Source: JALEFZ01 sp039817415
GTDB lineage: Bacteria; Bacteroidota; Bacteroidia; J057
Assembly (NCBI GenBank): GCA_039817415.1
Contig: JBCBVV010000007.1
Coordinates: 1-64,000, forward strand
Direction of reading: 5' to 3'
DNA: 64,000 nt
Shown: in pieces, positions 8,768 through 18,152 of the stretch
Numbering within the stretch: position 1 is the stretch's first letter
Layout of the letters: each line of letters begins with the position of its first letter
Translations under genes and position numbers: made by a program
Notes under the pieces: generated by a model
The model's database searches: none
Told to the model about the DNA's origin: nothing
What the model saw: only the letters and a program-made list of their open reading frames with translations

Positions 8768-9721
8768 ATGAAAAATATTATTGCACTAACTCTGACAACA
8801 GCCCTATTATGTATACTAACAGCATGTGGGGGTGGAGAGACTACCACAACCGCTACAACTACCCCAAGTACAGATGGAGAGGAGCAAGAATCAACCTCAC
8901 TGGTAGAAGGATCAGGACAGGCGGTTTGCCTATGGGAACCAGCAGGCCTTAGAAATAAGGCAGGTAGAAAAGATGCCAAATACCTGACGGGTGTGGGCTT
9001 TGGTGAAGTAGTTAATTTGACTGGAAATGAAGAAGAAGTTGCCTCAGAAAAAAGAACTTATATCGAGGTTACCCTTTCAGATGGGACAACCGGATGGATC
9101 AATGGCTACCTTTTGATGAAGGATGCCAAACCTGTGATTGCGACGGCTGACATGGATTTATTCTCTCGTCCAGATTTATCAACCCTAAAGACACAGAAAA
9201 TTACGTCTGGAACCCTATTTGCCATTTCCGAAAGCCAGGACGCACCAGGTTGGGCCGAGATTGCTACCCTTGAAAAGAAATTGGTTGGCTGGACAAAGTA
9301 TGACGAAAACCTATTGACCCAGGATCCTCTGGATATCGCACTTGGAAAACAACTAGCTGAAATCAGCAAAATGAAGACAGCTACTGCCAAGTTGAAAAAA
9401 CTGGAAACACTAGCTTCAAGTTCTACTTTCTCCTCCTCTAGCCTGATGCCTATGGTACAGGAGATGATTGACAAGCTAGATATGGGATCAAAGCTCCCCA
9501 ACACCCAACTGATGATCACAGCTACGAATGTGAATGTCCGCTCTGCGCCAGACAATACGGCGGACAATGTCGTTTTCCAGCTTTCTGAAGGAGACATTTG
9601 TGAGATCATTCAACGTGGAAGCCGTACCCAAATCCGCGAGATGGATGATTACTGGTACCAAATTGAAAAAGATGGACAGCAAGGCTGGATCTATGGTTTC
9701 TTTACAAGTAAGAAACTGTAG
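8768..9721 (+). CDS. SH3-domain lipoprotein
   Basis: A 317-aa envelope lipoprotein. The start at ATG 8768 gives a clean lipoprotein signal peptide ending in ILTAC with the lipidated Cys at residue 20. An upstream in-frame start at 8720 would bury it. A Thr/Gly-rich linker follows. Residues about 50-115 are a bacterial SH3-like repeat (GLRNKAG to GWINGYLL) and residues about 120-185 a divergent second one (DLFSRPD to VGWTKY). The last 75 residues form a clear third (NVNVRSAPDNTADNVVF to GWIYGFF). The region between (about 200-240) is helical. Bacterial SH3 domains usually bind peptidoglycan peptides or proteins at the wall, so a periplasmic anchoring or sensing role is likely. There is no enzymatic domain. 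Confidence 0.8.
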   Translation: MKNIIALTLTTALLCILTACGGGETTTTATTTPSTDGEEQESTSLVEGSGQAVCLWEPAGLRNKAGRKDAKYLTGVGFGEVVNLTGNEEEVASEKRTYIEVTLSDGTTGWINGYLLMKDAKPVIATADMDLFSRPDLSTLKTQKITSGTLFAISESQDAPGWAEIATLEKKLVGWTKYDENLLTQDPLDIALGKQLAEISKMKTATAKLKKLETLASSSTFSSSSLMPMVQEMIDKLDMGSKLPNTQLMITATNVNVRSAPDNTADNVVFQLSEGDICEIIQRGSRTQIREMDDYWYQIEKDGQQGWIYGFFTSKKL

Positions 9722-9782
9722 GTAGAAAGGATTAGAAAGGGGCTGGGACTTAGCCTCATTTGACGATTATACATACGTATTG

Positions 9783-9819
9783 GCAGAGGCCCTTCAATCT
9801 TGGAGGGTCTCTGCTATTT
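9783..9819 (+). terminator. Terminator after the SH3 lipoprotein gene
   Basis: An 11-bp stem (gcagaggccct with agggtctctgc, one G-T pair) has a 10-base loop and is followed by a short T-rich tail (tattta). It lies about 60 bases after the stop codon. Confidence 0.65.
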
Positions 9820-9893
9820 AGATATTACCACAAGTTCGATTTTCTTACTATTTTCCTTTTCGCATGATGAGAATGTTTGACCTAATGCTATAT

Positions 9894-12800
9894 ATGAAAA
9901 GGATAATAACCTCTCTTGGCTTCATCTTTTTACTGTCTCTCGCAGTGAACGGACAAGAGGTCGATATGAATTTTTTCAAGAAAATGAAGGCCCGAAGCAT
10001 TGGCCCTGCTGGTATGAGTGGACGTGTAACAGCCATTGATGCCGTAATTGATGATCCGAACGTCATCTATGTAGGAACCGCTTCTGGAGGCTTATGGAGA
10101 ACGACCAGCGGGGGGGCCAAATGGGACCCTATTTTTGATAAGCAACAAGCTGTATCCATTGGATCCATTTCGATCTACCAGAAAAATCCAGATGTGATTT
10201 GGGTAGGTACAGGAGAAGGAAACCCAAGAAACTCCCAATCCTCTGGCTATGGTGTTTATCGTTCCATTGATGGAGGAAAGAACTGGACCTGCATGGGCTT
10301 GGAGAAAACCCGTAACATCCATCGAATCATTGTCCATCCCGAGAATCCAGATGTCGTCTATGTAGGTGCCCAAGGTGCTGCATGGGGAGAAAGCGAAGAC
10401 AGAGGGGTTTTCAAAACGACCGATGGAGGAAAAAGCTGGGAGAAGATTCTGTATATCAATGATTCTACTGGAGTGGCCGATATGGTCATGGACCCCAATA
10501 ATCCCAATAAATTACTGGTTGCCATGTGGCAATTCCGAAGATGGCCCTGGTTTTTTGAATCTGGAGGAGCGGGTTCTGGCCTGTATGTAACCTATGACGG
10601 AGGGGAGAATTTTGAAGAAAGAACCCACGAAGACGGTCTTCCAAAAGGTCATCTGGGTAGAATGGGACTGGCTATTGCACACTCCAATACAGACGTCATT
10701 TATGCCTATGTAGAATCCGAGAAAAACTCACTTTATAAGTCTACAGATGGAGGATTCAACTGGAGAAGAATGGATCCCAAAGGAAACTTTGGAAACAGAC
10801 CCTTCTACTATGCCGATATCTATGTAGACCCAGGCAACGAAAACAGAGTCTACAGTATCCATACCGTTGTAACGGTTTCTGAAGACGGAGGTAAGTCATT
10901 CAATATGTTTGTTCCTGCCTACGTGGGAACTACCGGTGTTCACCCTGATCACCATGCATGGTGGGTCAGTCCCAAAGATCCTAACTTCATCATTGAAGGG
11001 AATGACGGAGGTATGGCGATTTCAAGAGATAGAGGGAATACCTGGAGATTTGTAGAGAATATCCCAGTTGCCCAGTTTTATCATATCAATGTTGACCAAG
11101 ACGTCCCTTACAATGTCTATGGAGGAATGCAGGACAATGGATCATGGAGAGGGCCTGCCTACGTTTACCGTTCAGGAGGCATCAGAAATGGCTATTGGGA
11201 AGAGCTGATGTTTGGGGACGGTTTTGATGTAGTGTCTATTCCTGGAGACTCCCGATATGGATACGCCATGTCGCAGGGCGGGAATGTAGGGCGATTTGAC
11301 TATGTGACAGGAGATGCCAAAAATATCAAGCCCGTTCATCCAGAAGGTGAGTTCCTCCGCTTCAACTGGAATGCCGCAATAGCACAGGACCCTCACAATG
11401 ACAATGGCGTTTATTTTGGTAGCCAGTTCCTACATCATTCTTCAGACAGAGGGGAAAACTGGAACATTCTTTCGCCAGACCTAACCACCAATGATTCCAG
11501 CAAGCAGAAAGCTTTGGAAAGTGGTGGATTGACCTTTGATGCCACCCAAGCAGAAAACTATACAACCATCATTTCTATTGCCCCTTCGCCAGTGAAAAAA
11601 GAGATCGTGTGGGTAGGTACAGATGATGGAAACCTTCAGCTTACGCAGGACGGAGGCAATACATGGACCAACCTAAGGGATCGTTTGCCAGGTTGTCCTG
11701 ATTTTGCGTGGATTCCTCAGATTCAAGCCTCTACCTATGAGGCCGGTGAAGCTTATGTCATCGTCAACAATTACCGTCAGAATGATTGGGATCCCTATTT
11801 GTATCACACGAGCGATTATGGAGCTACGTTTACACGTGTCGTGAAAGAAGGAGATGTATGGGGACATTGCTTGAGTGTCGTACAGGATCCCGTAGCGCCT
11901 AATCTACTCTTTCTTGGGACAGAGTATGGATTGTATGTTTCCTTTGACAAGGGAAGCAGTTGGAATGCCTGGAAGCATGGCTACCCAACCGTTTCTACCA
12001 TGGATATGGTGATTCATCCCAAGGAACACGATTTGGTTATTGGGACATTTGGCCGTGCTGCCTATGTGCTTGACAATATCCTCCCACTTCGTGAGATGGC
12101 CCTCAAGGGAACCGACCTCATTGAAAAGGAATTGGTGGCCTATCCTAGCCCGGACGCCTACATCACACCTTATCGTCAAGCAGCAGGTAATCGCTTCGGA
12201 GGAAATGCCACCTACGCAGGTCAGAACAGAGCTAGAGGCGGTATGCTAACCTACTCTGTACATTTTCCTGAAAAGGAAGACATCAAGCCACAGGAGATGC
12301 CAGAGCCCCAACGTCCCAAAAAGAAGAAGAAAAAGAAAGGAGATAAAAAGGCAGTCGACCAGATGATGGACGACAAGTCTTCCATGGCAGATGATAAAAA
12401 GGGGAAAATGAAAGGCATGAAAGGCAAAAAAGGCCCTGGAAAAGTCAAGATTATGATCGTGGATGCTGAAGGCAATACGATTCGTACCCTGGAGCAAAAA
12501 CCAGATTCTGGACTGAACAGAGTGATGTGGAGGTTAGATAGCAAGGGACCGAAGCGATACCGACCAGCGGGAGCTAGAGGCCGTGGACCAGGTGGAAGAG
12601 GAAATTCAGAGCCAGGTGGAGGACCCTTGATGCCAGGTACTTACAAGGTGAAGTATGCCTTTGGTGAGTCTATGGACTCTACCACAATAACCGTCAAGCC
12701 CAACCCAAATATGCCCTACAATGAGGCCAATTGGAAAGAAGGATTTGACATGAACCAGAAGATGATTGCCCTTCAAAACCGCGTTACAGATGCTTATACC

Positions 12801-13205
12801 CAGCTAAAAGAAGCAGAGGGGATAGTCAAAAAGGTAGAGGGGATGATGAAATCTCAGGAGGCTATGCCGGATAGCGTGAAAAAAGCGCTTGGGAAGTCTA
12901 CCAAAGAAGTCAAAAAAGAAATGGAGAAAATCTCTGAAATCTTCAATAAAGAGGCCAAAAAACAAGGCATCTACAGAGATCCAACCACCCTGTTTGCCAA
13001 GACGTATTCTGTATACTCCTACATACAGCCCTCCGCTGATCCCATCAGTTCTACAGGCAAGATGATGTTTGAACAATACAAGGAAATGGCTGAAGGAGCG
13101 ATTGAAACCATCAATAACTTCATTCAGAATGATTGGCCAACCTATCAGAAAGAGGTTGAGGACGCTCAAATGACTTTGTTCAAGGAGTTTGAGAAGGTAG
13201 AATAA
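9894..13205 (+). CDS. VPS10/sortilin-type beta-propeller protein (BNR-repeat 'glycosyl hydrolase' family)
   Basis: A protein of about 1103 aa, exported by the signal peptide MKRIITSLGFIFLLSLAVNGQ. The ATG at 9894 is preferred over 9864. Residues about 30-730 consist of BNR/Asp-box repeats (SxDGGxxW and variants such as TTDGGKSWE, STDGGFNWR, TQDGGNTWT). These build a sortilin/VPS10-like ten-bladed propeller. Bacteroidota proteins of this type are often labelled glycosyl hydrolases, but no catalytic site is apparent. A Lys-rich low-complexity insert (about residues 805-850) is followed by a small beta domain that matches the FlgD-like/Ig fold after it. A helical C-terminal 150 residues completes the protein. 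It lacks a T9SS sorting domain, so it is probably periplasmic or outer-membrane associated. The role may be ligand binding. Confidence 0.8.
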   Translation: MKRIITSLGFIFLLSLAVNGQEVDMNFFKKMKARSIGPAGMSGRVTAIDAVIDDPNVIYVGTASGGLWRTTSGGAKWDPIFDKQQAVSIGSISIYQKNPDVIWVGTGEGNPRNSQSSGYGVYRSIDGGKNWTCMGLEKTRNIHRIIVHPENPDVVYVGAQGAAWGESEDRGVFKTTDGGKSWEKILYINDSTGVADMVMDPNNPNKLLVAMWQFRRWPWFFESGGAGSGLYVTYDGGENFEERTHEDGLPKGHLGRMGLAIAHSNTDVIYAYVESEKNSLYKSTDGGFNWRRMDPKGNFGNRPFYYADIYVDPGNENRVYSIHTVVTVSEDGGKSFNMFVPAYVGTTGVHPDHHAWWVSPKDPNFIIEGNDGGMAISRDRGNTWRFVENIPVAQFYHINVDQDVPYNVYGGMQDNGSWRGPAYVYRSGGIRNGYWEELMFGDGFDVVSIPGDSRYGYAMSQGGNVGRFDYVTGDAKNIKPVHPEGEFLRFNWNAAIAQDPHNDNGVYFGSQFLHHSSDRGENWNILSPDLTTNDSSKQKALESGGLTFDATQAENYTTIISIAPSPVKKEIVWVGTDDGNLQLTQDGGNTWTNLRDRLPGCPDFAWIPQIQASTYEAGEAYVIVNNYRQNDWDPYLYHTSDYGATFTRVVKEGDVWGHCLSVVQDPVAPNLLFLGTEYGLYVSFDKGSSWNAWKHGYPTVSTMDMVIHPKEHDLVIGTFGRAAYVLDNILPLREMALKGTDLIEKELVAYPSPDAYITPYRQAAGNRFGGNATYAGQNRARGGMLTYSVHFPEKEDIKPQEMPEPQRPKKKKKKKGDKKAVDQMMDDKSSMADDKKGKMKGMKGKKGPGKVKIMIVDAEGNTIRTLEQKPDSGLNRVMWRLDSKGPKRYRPAGARGRGPGGRGNSEPGGGPLMPGTYKVKYAFGESMDSTTITVKPNPNMPYNEANWKEGFDMNQKMIALQNRVTDAYTQLKEAEGIVKKVEGMMKSQEAMPDSVKKALGKSTKEVKKEMEKISEIFNKEAKKQGIYRDPTTLFAKTYSVYSYIQPSADPISSTGKMMFEQYKEMAEGAIETINNFIQNDWPTYQKEVEDAQMTLFKEFEKVE

Positions 13206-13228
13206 TCTCTACCCAGAAATAGAAAGAA

Positions 13229-13272
13229 GTCTCCAGTAAAGGGCAACCTATGCTGGGGGCTTTTCTTTTTTG
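13229..13272 (+). terminator. Probable terminator after the VPS10-type gene
   Basis: The stem gtctccag/ctgggggc includes G-T pairs and a loop of about 16 bases, followed by ttttcttttttg. It is weaker than the others in the window. Confidence 0.5.
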
Positions 13273-13322
13273 GGTAAAGGGGGCTATTGCCATAAACCAT
13301 GTCATTTATGTATGTTGCAAAC

Positions 13323-13733
13323 ATGAAAATTAGTCTTGATCAGACCTATGAAGTCCTTTTTTCCTTCTCACAAGAGGATGTAGAGGCTTTTGCGAAAGTA
13401 TCAGGAGATCACAATCCGTTACACCTAGACGAGGAGTTTGCAGCCCATACAACATTTAAACGCCCCATCATGCATGGGATGTTGGCGGCTTCGGTATTTT
13501 CGCGTGTTCTTGGAATGGAGTTTCCAGGTAAGGGGAGTATTTATTTGGGGCAAAGTCTCGAATTCTTGCGCCCTATGTATGTAGATACTGAATACAAAGC
13601 TACTTTCAAGGTGCTGGAAATCAACGAAAAGAAGCATACTGCCAAGATTGAGACCCATGTCTACACCACGGATCGTAACAAAATTACGTTGAGAGGTGAA
13701 GCAAGCATGATGAATGCAGAATTGATCGGTTAA
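13323..13733 (+). CDS. MaoC-family (R)-specific enoyl-CoA hydratase-like protein
   Basis: A 136-aa single hot-dog-fold protein. The hydratase-2 motif is intact: SGDHNPLHLDEEFA supplies the Asp (D29) and His (H34) pair that hydrates trans-2-enoyl-CoA. RPIMHGML and the later GQSLEFLRPMY strand are also standard for the family. It probably acts on acyl-CoA or acyl-ACP in the cytoplasm. ATG 13323 starts directly at the first strand (MKISLDQ); an in-frame ATG at 13299 would add eight residues. It ends 6 bases before the convergent radical SAM gene. No neighbour belongs to an obvious fatty-acid pathway. Confidence 0.85.
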   Translation: MKISLDQTYEVLFSFSQEDVEAFAKVSGDHNPLHLDEEFAAHTTFKRPIMHGMLAASVFSRVLGMEFPGKGSIYLGQSLEFLRPMYVDTEYKATFKVLEINEKKHTAKIETHVYTTDRNKITLRGEASMMNAELIG

Positions 13734-13739
13734 TTCAAC

Positions 13740-14759
13740 TTACCCCCAAACTTTTGTTCCTTCGGAACAGTTCTGACAAATGTCTATTTCTTTACGAGAT
13801 TGAAGGAGTTTCATCCGAAAGTCCTGATAGGGCTGCGAATGCCAGATCTCTGAAAAGTGTAGCTCGGAAACATTGCCCATTTCATATTGGGCATCTTTGT
13901 CGAAGCAGCAAGGTAGAACTTTGCCATCCCAGGTGATTTCCGCTCCCTGCCAAAGCTTCCAACATTGGTTTTCCAGCTCGTTTTTCAGGCGGTAATGTCC
14001 ATTAGACATTTTTTTATACCTAGAATATTGATCCTGGGTAGGGATTAAGTCATGTCCCTCCTTATAATCATATATTTGTGCAGTTTTCAGTGCAACCTTG
14101 TCAACACCCAGTTCTTTACCTAAATGTTGAATGGCTTCAATTTCATGCTCGTTGGGTTTGACAACCAGAAATTGTAGGATGATATAGGGATGGAGGCTTT
14201 TTGCTTCCTCTCGGGCCTGAACAAGGTTTCGAATTCCCTCCTTTACTTTTTCAAGTTTTCCTCCCACCCGATAAGATTGATAAGTTTCTTGTGTAGCCCC
14301 ATCTACAGAAATAATCAATTCTGACAAGCCGCTTTCTATCGTTTTTCTAGCCTTTTCAGGAGTAAGATAGTGCCCATTGGTACTGCTGGCTGTGTAAATT
14401 CCTTTTTTGAAGGCATAGGATGCCATATCGAGGAAGTGGGGATTTAGATAGGGTTCACCTTGGAAGTACAATAAGAGGTATAAAAGATGCTGATGATTCT
14501 CATCTACTACCTTTTGGAAGAGGTTCATGTGTGCCATTCCTGTAGGCCTTGAAAAAGACCTAAGTCCTGATGGACACATAGGACATCTGAGGTTGCAGGA
14601 AGTGGTCGGTTCAAATCCGATCTTTACAGGCTTGGCAAGCATGTAAGATTTCTTGAAGAATTTGGATAAGTAAAATGACAGGAATAACCCGACAAAGTTA
14701 ATGACCTTATGTAAGCTTAAGGTCTGGAGGAGTAACTTTATTTTCCTAAAATGGATCAA
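13740..14759 (-). CDS. Radical SAM/SPASM domain protein
   Basis: A 339-aa radical S-adenosylmethionine enzyme. The CxxxCxxC cluster motif is C55, C59, C62 in TTSCNLRCPMCPSG. Later features include the SAM-binding GEPYLNP-type segment (QGEPYLN). The C-terminal SPASM region has CWKLWQG, LPCCFDKD and CQNC, which bind a second Fe-S cluster. SPASM proteins often modify peptides or proteins or mature quinohaem enzymes; no precursor peptide was seen nearby. The frame has no ATG before residue 40. The TTG at 14757-14759 is chosen because the helical N-terminal region it includes is typical of this subgroup in Bacteroidota; ATG at 14642 is the alternative. Confidence 0.8.
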   Translation of the reverse strand: MIHFRKIKLLLQTLSLHKVINFVGLFLSFYLSKFFKKSYMLAKPVKIGFEPTTSCNLRCPMCPSGLRSFSRPTGMAHMNLFQKVVDENHQHLLYLLLYFQGEPYLNPHFLDMASYAFKKGIYTASSTNGHYLTPEKARKTIESGLSELIISVDGATQETYQSYRVGGKLEKVKEGIRNLVQAREEAKSLHPYIILQFLVVKPNEHEIEAIQHLGKELGVDKVALKTAQIYDYKEGHDLIPTQDQYSRYKKMSNGHYRLKNELENQCWKLWQGAEITWDGKVLPCCFDKDAQYEMGNVSELHFSEIWHSQPYQDFRMKLLQSRKEIDICQNCSEGTKVWG

Positions 14760-14869
14760 TTGATAGGTTTTAGGTCAAAAGAAGGGAAGATCATAAGAAA
14801 AAAGAAGTCAAATTTTTATGAATTGTAACCATGCTGTAGCAAAAAAAGACCGTTAAGGTATTTTAAGTA

Positions 14870-14898
14870 TTGAAATATTCAGTCGATATATATCTTTG
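14870..14898 (+). promoter_or_regulatory. Bacteroidota-type promoter of the glycine-rich T9SS gene
   Basis: TTG at 14870-14872 and a perfect TAnnTTTG -7 box (TATCTTTG, 14891-14898) are separated by 18 bases, the spacing known for the Bacteroidota housekeeping sigma factor. Transcription should start near 14905, leaving a leader of about 37 bases before ATG 14942. This also argues against the longer reading frame that begins at 14870. Confidence 0.7.
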
Positions 14899-14941
14899 TT
14901 TTTCACAGACTGCGCGCCCTAAACTTACAGAGACTATCCAC

Positions 14942-16852
14942 ATGACAACATTTTTTAAAAAATGGTGGGCCTTATGTGCTACACTGCTCATGTTTCTTAC
15001 AGGCTACTCACAGCCCGACTCACTAGCAGGTGTTATCAATACCTACGCCCATGTGAGCAACCTTGACGCTATCAATAGCACAATTACCGTAGACAATATT
15101 ACAGATTTTGTAGTAGATGGAAAGGTGATGTTGATGCAAATGCGAGGAGCAGCAATTAACACAAATAACTCCTCCAATTTTGGAGATATCAATAATATTG
15201 GCGGAGCAGGTAGCTACATGTTTGGACGCATCTGCGTTGTTGATACACCTTCTAGTCAAATCATATTACAAGAAACAATTGACCCAACCTTCGCGACTTC
15301 AGCTTTTGATAGTGCTGGGATACAACTCATTACAGTTCCAGAGTATTTGGGAAATGTGGTGATTAGAGGGACCTTAACAGCTGATCCTTGGGATGGGCAA
15401 AAGGGAGGAGTCTTGGTATTTGATGCTTTGGGAACCGTGAAACTAGACGCCAATGTAGATGTAAGTGGGCTAGGTTTCAAAGGGGGAGAGAAAATGCCTA
15501 CAGGTAGTACTTGTTCTTGGTTCTCGCCAACTACAACTGCTTATTATGATTATTTTGGTGGATCTCTTGATGGAGCCATGAAAGGGGGAGGAATCACAGA
15601 ATATGTGAGCGGAAGGACTGGTGGCTATGGGAAGCTTGCCAATGGTGGCGGTGGTGGAAACAATCATAATACCGGAGGGGGTGGAGGATCGAACTATGGT
15701 GCCGGTGGCTCTGGTGGAAACAGAATCCGATTTGGAATTTTTGAGTGTTTTGGGGAAGAACCAGGTGATCCAGGAATCACCCTATCTTTTGATGGATACT
15801 CTTTTGCTAATAATAGAATATTTCTTGGTGGTGGCGGTGGTGCAGGACATGGTAACAACAATGAATCAGAAAAAGGCGGAAATGGTGGAGGAATAGTGAT
15901 GATATTCGCTGATCAGATCGATGGTCAGGCTCGAGTGATCAGCGCTGATGGGGAAGATGTTATCGATTCTGGTTCAGATGGTGGATCTGGAGGTGGAGGA
16001 GGAGGCGTGATTGCCTTAGAGGTGAATAATATAATCAATAACCTTGACCTTTCTGTTAAAGGAGGGGATGGTGCTAATACAGGAGTTGCAGACTGTCAAG
16101 GTCCTGGTGGTGGAGGTGGCGGAGGTGTCATCTGGTCTTCTCTTCCGCTGTCCGTAGGAGTTAGCTCAAATATCAGTGCGGGAACAGCTGGAATAGCTAC
16201 TGTGGGGACTTGTGGAGGCGGATCTCAAGGAGCAACCAATGGAGGAAATGGGGCAGTCTTAACTGGCTTCGCGCCTCCCTCAGCTTTGGGGATTACCTGT
16301 ATTTTACCTGCCTTCTGGGAAAGTCTTGACGGAATCATCAACAACAATGGAATCGAACTTCAAGGCATCGCCAAAAGTCTTGATCAACCTTACCAACTTG
16401 AAGTGAGAAAACAGATAGACGGAGTGTGGGCTTTGAAATCCAGATCAGCCATTAACCCTAATCATCAAGGTAAGCGTACCTTTCAATGGATGGATTTTCA
16501 GCCTGATCTAGGCAGTAATATTTATCAGATGGCTTTGATTGACGCTGCAGGACAAGAGATTCTTTCGCCCATTACTGAAGTTTTTTGGGAAAGTAGCCTT
16601 CCACTTACTTGGAGTATTTTGACCGATCCTTCTACCCAGGAATCCCTAAAGGTAAGGGTAGTATCTGATAGGGAAAGAGAGGTGGAATGGGAATTGTTGG
16701 ATGCACGAGGTCGTCTGATTTGGGCCCAAAAGGACAAGCTATCTCCAGGTAGTCAAATACGGGAGTGGGCTCTTTCTGGTCAGGCCAAAGGCATCTACAT
16801 GCTTAGTTTGAAAAGTGCTGGACAAAAATCTTACAGGAAGATTATCCGATAG
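14942..16852 (+). CDS. Glycine-rich secreted protein with T9SS C-terminal domain
   Basis: A 636-aa surface or secreted protein of unknown function. The signal peptide is at residues 1-25 (FFKKWWALCATLLMFLTGYS). Residues about 30-200 are beta-rich. Residues about 200-470 are extremely glycine-rich, with several GGGGG runs interspersed with N, S and H, suggesting stacked Gly-loop beta structure. The last ~85 residues have the usual T9SS sorting-domain pattern (LLDARGRLIWAQ, GIYMLSLKSAG, SYRKIIR) but lack the common YPNP opening. The start at 14942 places the signal peptide first and fits the promoter at 14870-14898. It is a single gene with a bidirectional terminator behind it. It could be adhesive or structural; no enzyme domain is seen. 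Confidence 0.75.
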   Translation: MTTFFKKWWALCATLLMFLTGYSQPDSLAGVINTYAHVSNLDAINSTITVDNITDFVVDGKVMLMQMRGAAINTNNSSNFGDINNIGGAGSYMFGRICVVDTPSSQIILQETIDPTFATSAFDSAGIQLITVPEYLGNVVIRGTLTADPWDGQKGGVLVFDALGTVKLDANVDVSGLGFKGGEKMPTGSTCSWFSPTTTAYYDYFGGSLDGAMKGGGITEYVSGRTGGYGKLANGGGGGNNHNTGGGGGSNYGAGGSGGNRIRFGIFECFGEEPGDPGITLSFDGYSFANNRIFLGGGGGAGHGNNNESEKGGNGGGIVMIFADQIDGQARVISADGEDVIDSGSDGGSGGGGGGVIALEVNNIINNLDLSVKGGDGANTGVADCQGPGGGGGGGVIWSSLPLSVGVSSNISAGTAGIATVGTCGGGSQGATNGGNGAVLTGFAPPSALGITCILPAFWESLDGIINNNGIELQGIAKSLDQPYQLEVRKQIDGVWALKSRSAINPNHQGKRTFQWMDFQPDLGSNIYQMALIDAAGQEILSPITEVFWESSLPLTWSILTDPSTQESLKVRVVSDREREVEWELLDARGRLIWAQKDKLSPGSQIREWALSGQAKGIYMLSLKSAGQKSYRKIIR

Positions 16853-16964
16853 CAAGCTAAGAGACTGTTTAGGTTTATCATGTTTAATTAACAGGCAGGT
16901 TCTTGAAATACAACGGTAAACAAGAAGTATAAATCTTAAAAAAAGTCTCTTAAGGTGAGGATAC

Positions 16965-17001
16965 AAAAAAAGGCCTGTCTGGAAAGACAGGCCTTTTTTA
17001 T
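16965..17001. terminator. Bidirectional terminator
   Basis: A long near-perfect hairpin has seven A on the left and six T on the right, with the stem aggcctgtct/agacaggcct and a short loop. It serves the T9SS gene on the plus strand and the 219-aa gene on the minus strand. Confidence 0.9.
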
Positions 17002-17013
17002 TGGGAAATCGAA

Positions 17014-17673
17014 TTAAGCTTTTACCAATTTACCTTTCATGTTGGTAATGGCAGTAACCAAGAAGTCGATTTTCTTCATCTCCTCAATTTCATAAGTTGG
17101 GAACTCCTCATTCACATACTTTTTCAGAAGAATTTTGAACACAACCAAAGGGTTGCGGATGAGCTTCTCTTCAAGAAGAGTAGCGTACATCTTTTTAACT
17201 TCATCATAAAAAGCCAGGTACACATTCATTCTCTCTCTAGAGTCTAGTTTAGCCTGGGTAGGCTTATCAAACTCGTAAAGGTCTGCAATGTGGTTGTCAT
17301 AGACTGGATACTGCGAACCGTCAATAACATTGGCCATTTTAGTCAAATAGGAGAATTGAGCTGAGCTCAGTTTACGCTTAGGACGAGCACCTAGTAATTC
17401 TTTGGCTGTTTGACGAAAGTTGAACTCTGGCTCATTTTTCTTAAGCTCCAGAATTTCGAAGTACTTTTGAATAAACTCTTTGTTTACTCCCACGCCACCA
17501 ATGCCATAGTAACTTCTAAAAGTTTCCTGAAATTTTGCATCCTCAGCTACATTTACCTCATGTAAAGTCTTCTTAAGGCGAAGATATGCCTGGATGTCCT
17601 CAATCTTGATATTGTCAAGCAAGTTGCCACCGTTCGCATTGACGATACGGCTCAGTTCCGATGTACCTATCAT
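17014..17673 (-). CDS. Protein of unknown function, 219 aa
   Basis: Not recognised as a named family. It is a soluble, helix-rich, basic protein with no signal peptide or membrane segment. A segment near residues 108-135 (LSSAQFSYLTKMANVIDG followed by YPVYDNHIADLY) resembles a helix-plus-PxYD pattern. That pattern occurs in helix-hairpin-helix DNA glycosylase-like and other small bacterial proteins; this resemblance is only suggestive. The ATG at 17671-17673 follows a well-formed promoter at 17712-17744 by about 40 bases. It is a single gene with its own terminator. Codon use and base composition look like the neighbours. Confidence 0.65.
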   Translation of the reverse strand: MIGTSELSRIVNANGGNLLDNIKIEDIQAYLRLKKTLHEVNVAEDAKFQETFRSYYGIGGVGVNKEFIQKYFEILELKKNEPEFNFRQTAKELLGARPKRKLSSAQFSYLTKMANVIDGSQYPVYDNHIADLYEFDKPTQAKLDSRERMNVYLAFYDEVKKMYATLLEEKLIRNPLVVFKILLKKYVNEEFPTYEIEEMKKIDFLVTAITNMKGKLVKA

Positions 17674-17711
17674 TTCCCAGCGTTTAAAAGTATATGCTCT
17701 TGATTTCCTTA

Positions 17712-17744
17712 CAAAGTTACGGCAAAATTAATCTTAAGCCAAAA
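17712..17744 (-). promoter_or_regulatory. Bacteroidota-type promoter of the 219-aa gene
   Basis: On the minus strand, TTTTG (plus-strand 17740-17744) is followed after 20 bases by a perfect -7 box TAACTTTG (17712-17719). The distance to the ATG at 17673 is about 38 bases. Confidence 0.7.
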
Positions 17745-18152
17745 GAAGTTTAAATTATTAGTTTTTATTCCTATTTTGATTTATTTGCCCCATTTTTCCC
17801 TTCCCGCTTTATTTTCATCCTTACACGTTTATTTGGCTAAATTTGCATGAATTGCTCATTATCAGTGGTTTATGGTATCGGGAAAGTGTTATGTGTTATC
17901 TGTGTCCCGATGTGACTCTATTTTGGTAAATGAAGATTTTTCCAATAATAAGTTGATCGGATTCCACTTTTTGGCCAGCATTTATGTAATAAATACAATC
18001 AAAAACTAGATTTCCCTATATCTAGAAGGTTAGTAAACTAGTTTGAGGATGAAAGTAAATTTGCAGGAAGGTGTAAGGAATTTTATTTTTCATGAAATAA
18101 ATGGAGACAATTCCCTCCCTTTCTTCATCTAAACAGAAATTAGGAGTCCATT
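17745..18152. other. Intergenic region upstream of the penicillin-binding protein
   Basis: An AT-rich spacer of about 400 bases between divergent genes. Two TAAATTTG boxes (17838-17845 and 18056-18063) match the -7 consensus on the plus strand; neither has a good -33 TTG at normal spacing. The second, 90 bases before the ATG at 18153, is the better promoter candidate. No reading frame or RNA gene is recognised. Confidence 0.45.
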
